The notes beneath the pieces were generated by a model that searched no databases, was not told the origin of the DNA, and was given only the letters and a program-made list of their open reading frames with translations. 6,645 bases of DNA from Deltaproteobacteria bacterium (GTDB lineage Bacteria > Desulfobacterota > Syntrophia > Syntrophales > UBA2210), in NCBI GenBank assembly GCA_030603465.1, contig JAUVXT010000149.1, positions 1-6,645 of the forward strand, written 5' to 3'. The stretch's first letter is position 1; each line of letters starts with the position of its first letter. Made by a program: the position numbers and the translations under genes. This document shows, piece after piece, positions 4,395-6,645 of this stretch.

Positions 4395-4417
4395 CGGCCT
4401 GCTGGCCGGCGTTTTTT
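4395..4417 (+). terminator. Weak hairpin with T-run, plus strand
   Basis: CGGCC-TGCT-GGCCG (4395-4408) forms a 5-bp stem followed by GCG and six T's on the plus strand. It could stop rightward transcripts leaving the integrase gene before they run antisense into the tail operon. The gap between stem and T-run makes it weak. On the minus strand only three T's follow. Confidence 0.35.
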
Positions 4418-4447
4418 GATAGATTACCAGATACGGGGAAACGTACC

Positions 4448-4501
4448 CGACACTGCGAACCGCAATTCGCAGCATTGCTCCAAATACCGCCCGCGCTCAG
4501 C
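4448..4501 (-). repeat. Second partial copy of the DGR variable repeat
   Basis: These 54 bases match 4602-4655, the 5' part of the VR in the variable protein gene, at 50 of 54 positions. On the minus strand the mismatches (this copy versus VR) are A/G at 4485, T/G at 4484, C/T at 4469 and A/G at 4454. Identity begins sharply at GCTGAGC and ends sharply after TGTCG. One frame reads LSAGGIWSNAANCGSQCR, but it has no proper gene around it: its apparent start lies inside the variable gene out of frame. The copy starts 30 bp past the variable gene's stop. It could be a fossil VR, a donor segment, or a decayed template repeat. Confidence 0.75.
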
Positions 4502-4531
4502 AAACCACCTAACAACCCGCCAGCCCTAAAT

Positions 4532-5557
4532 TTATTGTGGACGGCTCCGCCCGCGCCCGCCGATACCCGTACTCGTCCTCCAGCGAGAGTCATCCGCATA
4601 ACGACACCGCGAACCGCAATTCACAGCATTGCTCCAACCACCGCCCGCGCTCAGCTTAACATCGTTCGTATCTACAGGCTTATACAGTTGCCCCTTACTG
4701 CCGGGCAGATTGTACCAACCCGCTGTAACAGCATCATCGTACATTGCCGATTGCTCTCTCAACCACTGATTTAACGCACCGCAGCAATCCTCGCAGCCGA
4801 TGTCGGATATCATTCGTCTCCCGGCTGCGTCGGAATGTCCACCGGCCGTTACCGGGTCGGCAGATCCCGCGATGTTTTTTTCTTCGTTTGATCCGGCGGC
4901 GATTATCTGAAATTCCGCATCGTCCAACAGTTGCTTCTTGACGGCGGCAAAATCATCAACAAAATCATTCCAATCGCGCGTGTCCGAAATGGTCCCGGCA
5001 TAGACGCTGACAGTTGAACCGCCGGTGCCGCTGGCAAGGTAGATGTCCACCCAGAGCCCAACCTCGGCACTCCAGACCATGCCTTCGTTCCCGGACAACG
5101 CCCTATGTTTCAGATCCCATACTGATTGAGGCAAGATGCTGTTTGCCGTAAAATCTGTCAGCGCATGTCCTGCAATAGTACCGACATTAACACATAGCGT
5201 ATGAAATCCCCCCAGCTTGCGTGAGGTTGCCGCGCTATAGCCATTCGGGAATGTCGATGCCAGTGAGATCAGAAATACCAGACTCCCAGCATTGTCACAG
5301 GCATAAACATAATAATCCTTACCGTTTGAGATAGCCCCTATGTCCATTGCCGAAGCGGTGGAAATATCTGTATCGGTGTCTAATATCCACCACTTCGAGT
5401 TCAACTCAAAGCCGATATTGTTGGAACCCTTGATGGTGACTTCATCGGCGTCTTTATACTCGATAATCCGGTTAAGTTTATTCAGGCCCATGTTTGCGAG
5501 GACACACGCCAGATCGGACACGTCGCTCATACATTGTGTTACAAGTCGATTAGCCAT
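4532..5557 (-). CDS. DGR variable protein, Mtd-like tail tip C-type lectin
   Basis: This is a 341-residue phage receptor-binding-type protein. The middle has motifs common to tail-associated DGR targets: SRKLGGFH (112-119), ILPQSVWDLKHR (141-152), GMVWSAEVGLWVDIYLAS (159-176). The C-terminal C-type lectin (FGE-like) domain spans about 190-341, with AAGSNEEKN, AGRRMISDIGCEDCCGALNQWL and KLSAGGGWSNAVNCGSRCRYADDSRW, ending GIGGRGRSRP. The last 40 residues have the layout of a variable repeat. From the usual AAY template codons I infer variable residues near 307, 309, 318, 320, 322-324, 327, 329 and 331. GGAGGTGA lies 8-9 nt before the ATG, and the start overlaps the upstream stop (TAATG). No reverse transcriptase, Avd or clear template repeat is present. 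The domain identity is very likely. Active diversification is inferred. Confidence 0.88.
   Translation of the reverse strand: MANRLVTQCMSDVSDLACVLANMGLNKLNRIIEYKDADEVTIKGSNNIGFELNSKWWILDTDTDISTASAMDIGAISNGKDYYVYACDNAGSLVFLISLASTFPNGYSAATSRKLGGFHTLCVNVGTIAGHALTDFTANSILPQSVWDLKHRALSGNEGMVWSAEVGLWVDIYLASGTGGSTVSVYAGTISDTRDWNDFVDDFAAVKKQLLDDAEFQIIAAGSNEEKNIAGSADPVTAGGHSDAAGRRMISDIGCEDCCGALNQWLREQSAMYDDAVTAGWYNLPGSKGQLYKPVDTNDVKLSAGGGWSNAVNCGSRCRYADDSRWRTSTGIGGRGRSRPQ
4544..4655 (-). repeat. DGR variable repeat (VR) in the variable gene
   Basis: The last third of the lectin domain codes for the typical VR pattern. Its 5' boundary is marked by the sharp start of identity with the second copy (4655). 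The 3' boundary is estimated near the GC-rich end (GGCGGGCGCGGGCGG), where an IMH-like segment is expected. Codons GGT, AGC, TGT, TAT, GAT, GAC, AGG, AGT and GGT sit where related templates carry AAC or AAT. The exact ends cannot be fixed without the template repeat. Confidence 0.65.
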
Positions 5558-5826
5558 TAGAGTTCACCTCCATTCTCCGTGATAAGGGTCCCAGCCTCCG
5601 CCCGACTTTCAAATCCTTTCTGCTTCCACACGGGCATAGGGTTATCTATTATTTCCGTCACCAGATTCTTTTCTTCCTCCGACCCAGAGACCACACGCAC
5701 GACCTTGGAATCATCAAGAGCTTGTCGCTTTTGCAAGTCCTTCAACGCCCGCTCCCGATGCTCTGGCATTTCAAGCAGATTCAAAAAATCCTGCTTACAA
5801 TTTATATGTTTTGGATATCCTCTCAT
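5557..5826 (-). CDS. Small tail-operon protein, function unknown
   Basis: This 89-residue protein begins MRGYPKHINCKQDFLNLL, a start I recall from unnamed small proteins placed between tail fibre and receptor-binding genes in several phages and prophages. No function is known to me. A helical segment (10-38) is rich in charge, and a C-terminal stretch has IIDNPMPVWKQKGFES (59-74). AGGAGG lies 8 nt before the ATG. It starts 12 bp after the tail fibre stop, and its TAA overlaps the variable protein ATG as TAATG, which implies coupled translation. A role in fibre assembly, as a chaperone or adaptor, is possible from position only. Confidence 0.75.
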   Translation of the reverse strand: MRGYPKHINCKQDFLNLLEMPEHRERALKDLQKRQALDDSKVVRVVSGSEEEKNLVTEIIDNPMPVWKQKGFESRAEAGTLITENGGEL

Positions 5827-5838
5827 AGTAGTCGCCTC

Positions 5839-6645
5839 CTATGTGGTGTACTGGACGACGTAGCGGATTGTTTTCGTCGCGCCCAGCCTGTTTTTAATCC
5901 TTATTCCTGTCCCGGCATCATAAACACAGAGATTCCCGTCCGTGTCGGTATTGATGGCGTTAGCGGAATTAGTTATCACCGTTACCACACCGGCGGTGGT
6001 GAAGCGGAATTCTATGTGTTCCTCATTATCACCGGCCATCGCTCGCCCCCATCCGGTCTTTGCAGTATCCAGGGTGATTTCAGCGTCATCAGCGACGTCT
6101 TCCGTCTCTATCATCACTGCTGCGGCCTTTGCAGAATGATGCTTGGCGGAATATTTTCCCGTCTCGACTTCAACATCTTCTTCTTCATCCGCCCATTTTC
6201 CGGCCTTTCCTTCTGCATCTTCGGCGGCGATTTGTGCTGTCTGAGCGGCTGTCTTGGCAGTCTCAGCGGCTTCAGCATACGCCTGAGCGTTAGCGATTTC
6301 GTCCGTATCCGGCCCCATCTTCAACGCATCAGCCGCGGCATCAACGATAATCATCTTCCCGGCCTCCAGCTCCGCGATCTCAATATCCTTGTTCGAAGAA
6401 CTTCTCCTGAATTTTATCGCCCTGCCGAGTTTTTCGTTGAGCTGCTTCACAAGCCTGGTGACATAATCCAGGCGTACCTCCGTTACCTCCGCCGGGAAAG
6501 AATCGCCTTCTCTATAATCGGCGGTCTGTTTATATTCCAGGTCGAGCATGATAGTAATTTTCTTACCCTCCGGATACTTGGCCACCGTAACCACGCTTCC
6601 GCCGTCTTTCCATGTGTTCCCTGTTTTTAACACGGTATAATGCGT
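5839..6645 (-). CDS. T7-type tail fibre protein, N-terminus outside the window
   Basis: Residues visible here number 268, and the frame stays open to the window edge. The codons before a GTG at 6633 read THYTV, which matches family sequence, so the true start is upstream. After a beta-rich segment comes ADYREGDSFPAEVTEVRLDYVTRLVKQLNEKLGRAIKF (visible residues about 42-79), the typical connector of T7 gp17-like fibres. An alanine-rich coiled-coil follows (AQAYAEAAETAKTAAQTAQ, about 120-138), then WADEEEDVEVETGKYSAKHHSAKA (about 151-174), a motif frequent in phage fibres. The C-terminal about 90 residues are beta-rich, ending RYVVQYTT. The protein probably forms trimers on the tail and carries or positions the receptor-binding proteins encoded after it. 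It is the first visible gene of the leftward tail operon. Confidence 0.88.
   Translation of the reverse strand, partial: THYTVLKTGNTWKDGGSVVTVAKYPEGKKITIMLDLEYKQTADYREGDSFPAEVTEVRLDYVTRLVKQLNEKLGRAIKFRRSSSNKDIEIAELEAGKMIIVDAAADALKMGPDTDEIANAQAYAEAAETAKTAAQTAQIAAEDAEGKAGKWADEEEDVEVETGKYSAKHHSAKAAAVMIETEDVADDAEITLDTAKTGWGRAMAGDNEEHIEFRFTTAGVVTVITNSANAINTDTDGNLCVYDAGTGIRIKNRLGATKTIRYVVQYTT

Noticed and set aside
4448..4501. The second VR copy as a functional template repeat
   Set aside because: Two of the four differences from the VR are at T and C on the coding strand, not at A. The copy covers only about half of a normal template, and no reverse transcriptase or Avd gene is beside it. It is kept as an alternative only.
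4390..4599. Minus-strand frame of 69 codons containing LSAGGIWSNAANCG
   Set aside because: It starts inside the variable gene out of frame, without a ribosome site. The recognisable part is only the duplicated VR fragment, which is annotated as a repeat.
4295..4774. Open frame of 159 codons on the plus strand
   Set aside because: It runs through the attP arm and antisense to the variable repeat. The Pro/Thr/Arg-rich product reflects GC-rich reverse-strand codons, and no ribosome site or motif was seen.
5722..6630. Open frame of 302 codons on the plus strand
   Set aside because: It lies entirely opposite the tail fibre gene and the small tail gene. Its product has a cysteine- and phenylalanine-rich, low-plausibility composition, there is no ribosome site, and the opposite strand has clear family motifs.

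Overview
The window looks like part of a temperate phage genome from a Gram-negative host. A Desulfobacterota-type host would fit the style of the phage proteins, but that is an impression and was not tested. The evidence for a phage is a divergent repressor/Cro-like switch, a tyrosine integrase beside a 3' tRNA-Arg fragment, and a T7-type tail fibre operon. The host is judged Gram-negative mainly from the lipoprotein with Gly after its lipobox Cys.

Layout. (1) Positions 1-989, minus strand: a leftward early operon. In transcription order it holds a Cro-like HTH protein (989-738), a likely ribbon-helix-helix protein (760-500), an excisionase/AlpA-like HTH_17 protein (423-238) and the start of a gene that runs off the window (123-1). 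(2) Positions 990-1650: a control region with a 12-bp-stem hairpin, a duplicated SD-ATG cassette with short peptide ORFs, an 11-bp inverted repeat, and matching candidate operators at its two ends. (3) Positions 1651-4124, plus strand: repressor, lipoprotein, exported SNase-family nuclease and tyrosine integrase. The last three are packed with 0-1 bp between them. (4) Positions 4127-4391: an apparent intact attP. The core is a 50-bp 3' piece of tRNA-Arg(ACG), flanked by similar candidate arm-type repeats and phased T-tracts, with a minus-strand terminator. (5) Positions 4448-6645, minus strand: a tail operon of fibre protein (5' end outside the window), a small protein, and a C-type-lectin variable protein of the kind diversified by diversity-generating retroelements (DGRs).

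The most interesting part is the DGR target. Its 3' end carries a recognisable variable repeat (VR), but no reverse transcriptase, Avd or clear template repeat is in the window. The space downstream, where they often lie, is taken by attP and the integrase. A second 54-bp copy of the 5' part of the VR lies just past the stop codon with four mismatches. All four can be explained if both copies derive from one unseen template with A at those positions. This suggests a target diversified from a distance, with a fossil or donor VR beside it.

Because integrase and tail genes lie on opposite sides of an unsplit att core with no tRNA 5' half, the sequence probably represents a free, circular or tandem phage genome and not a simple prophage end. 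The repressor lacks a self-cleavage domain, so induction probably does not follow the lambda route. The lipoprotein and exported nuclease, co-directional with the repressor and integrase, look like lysogenic-conversion genes and may act at the cell envelope.
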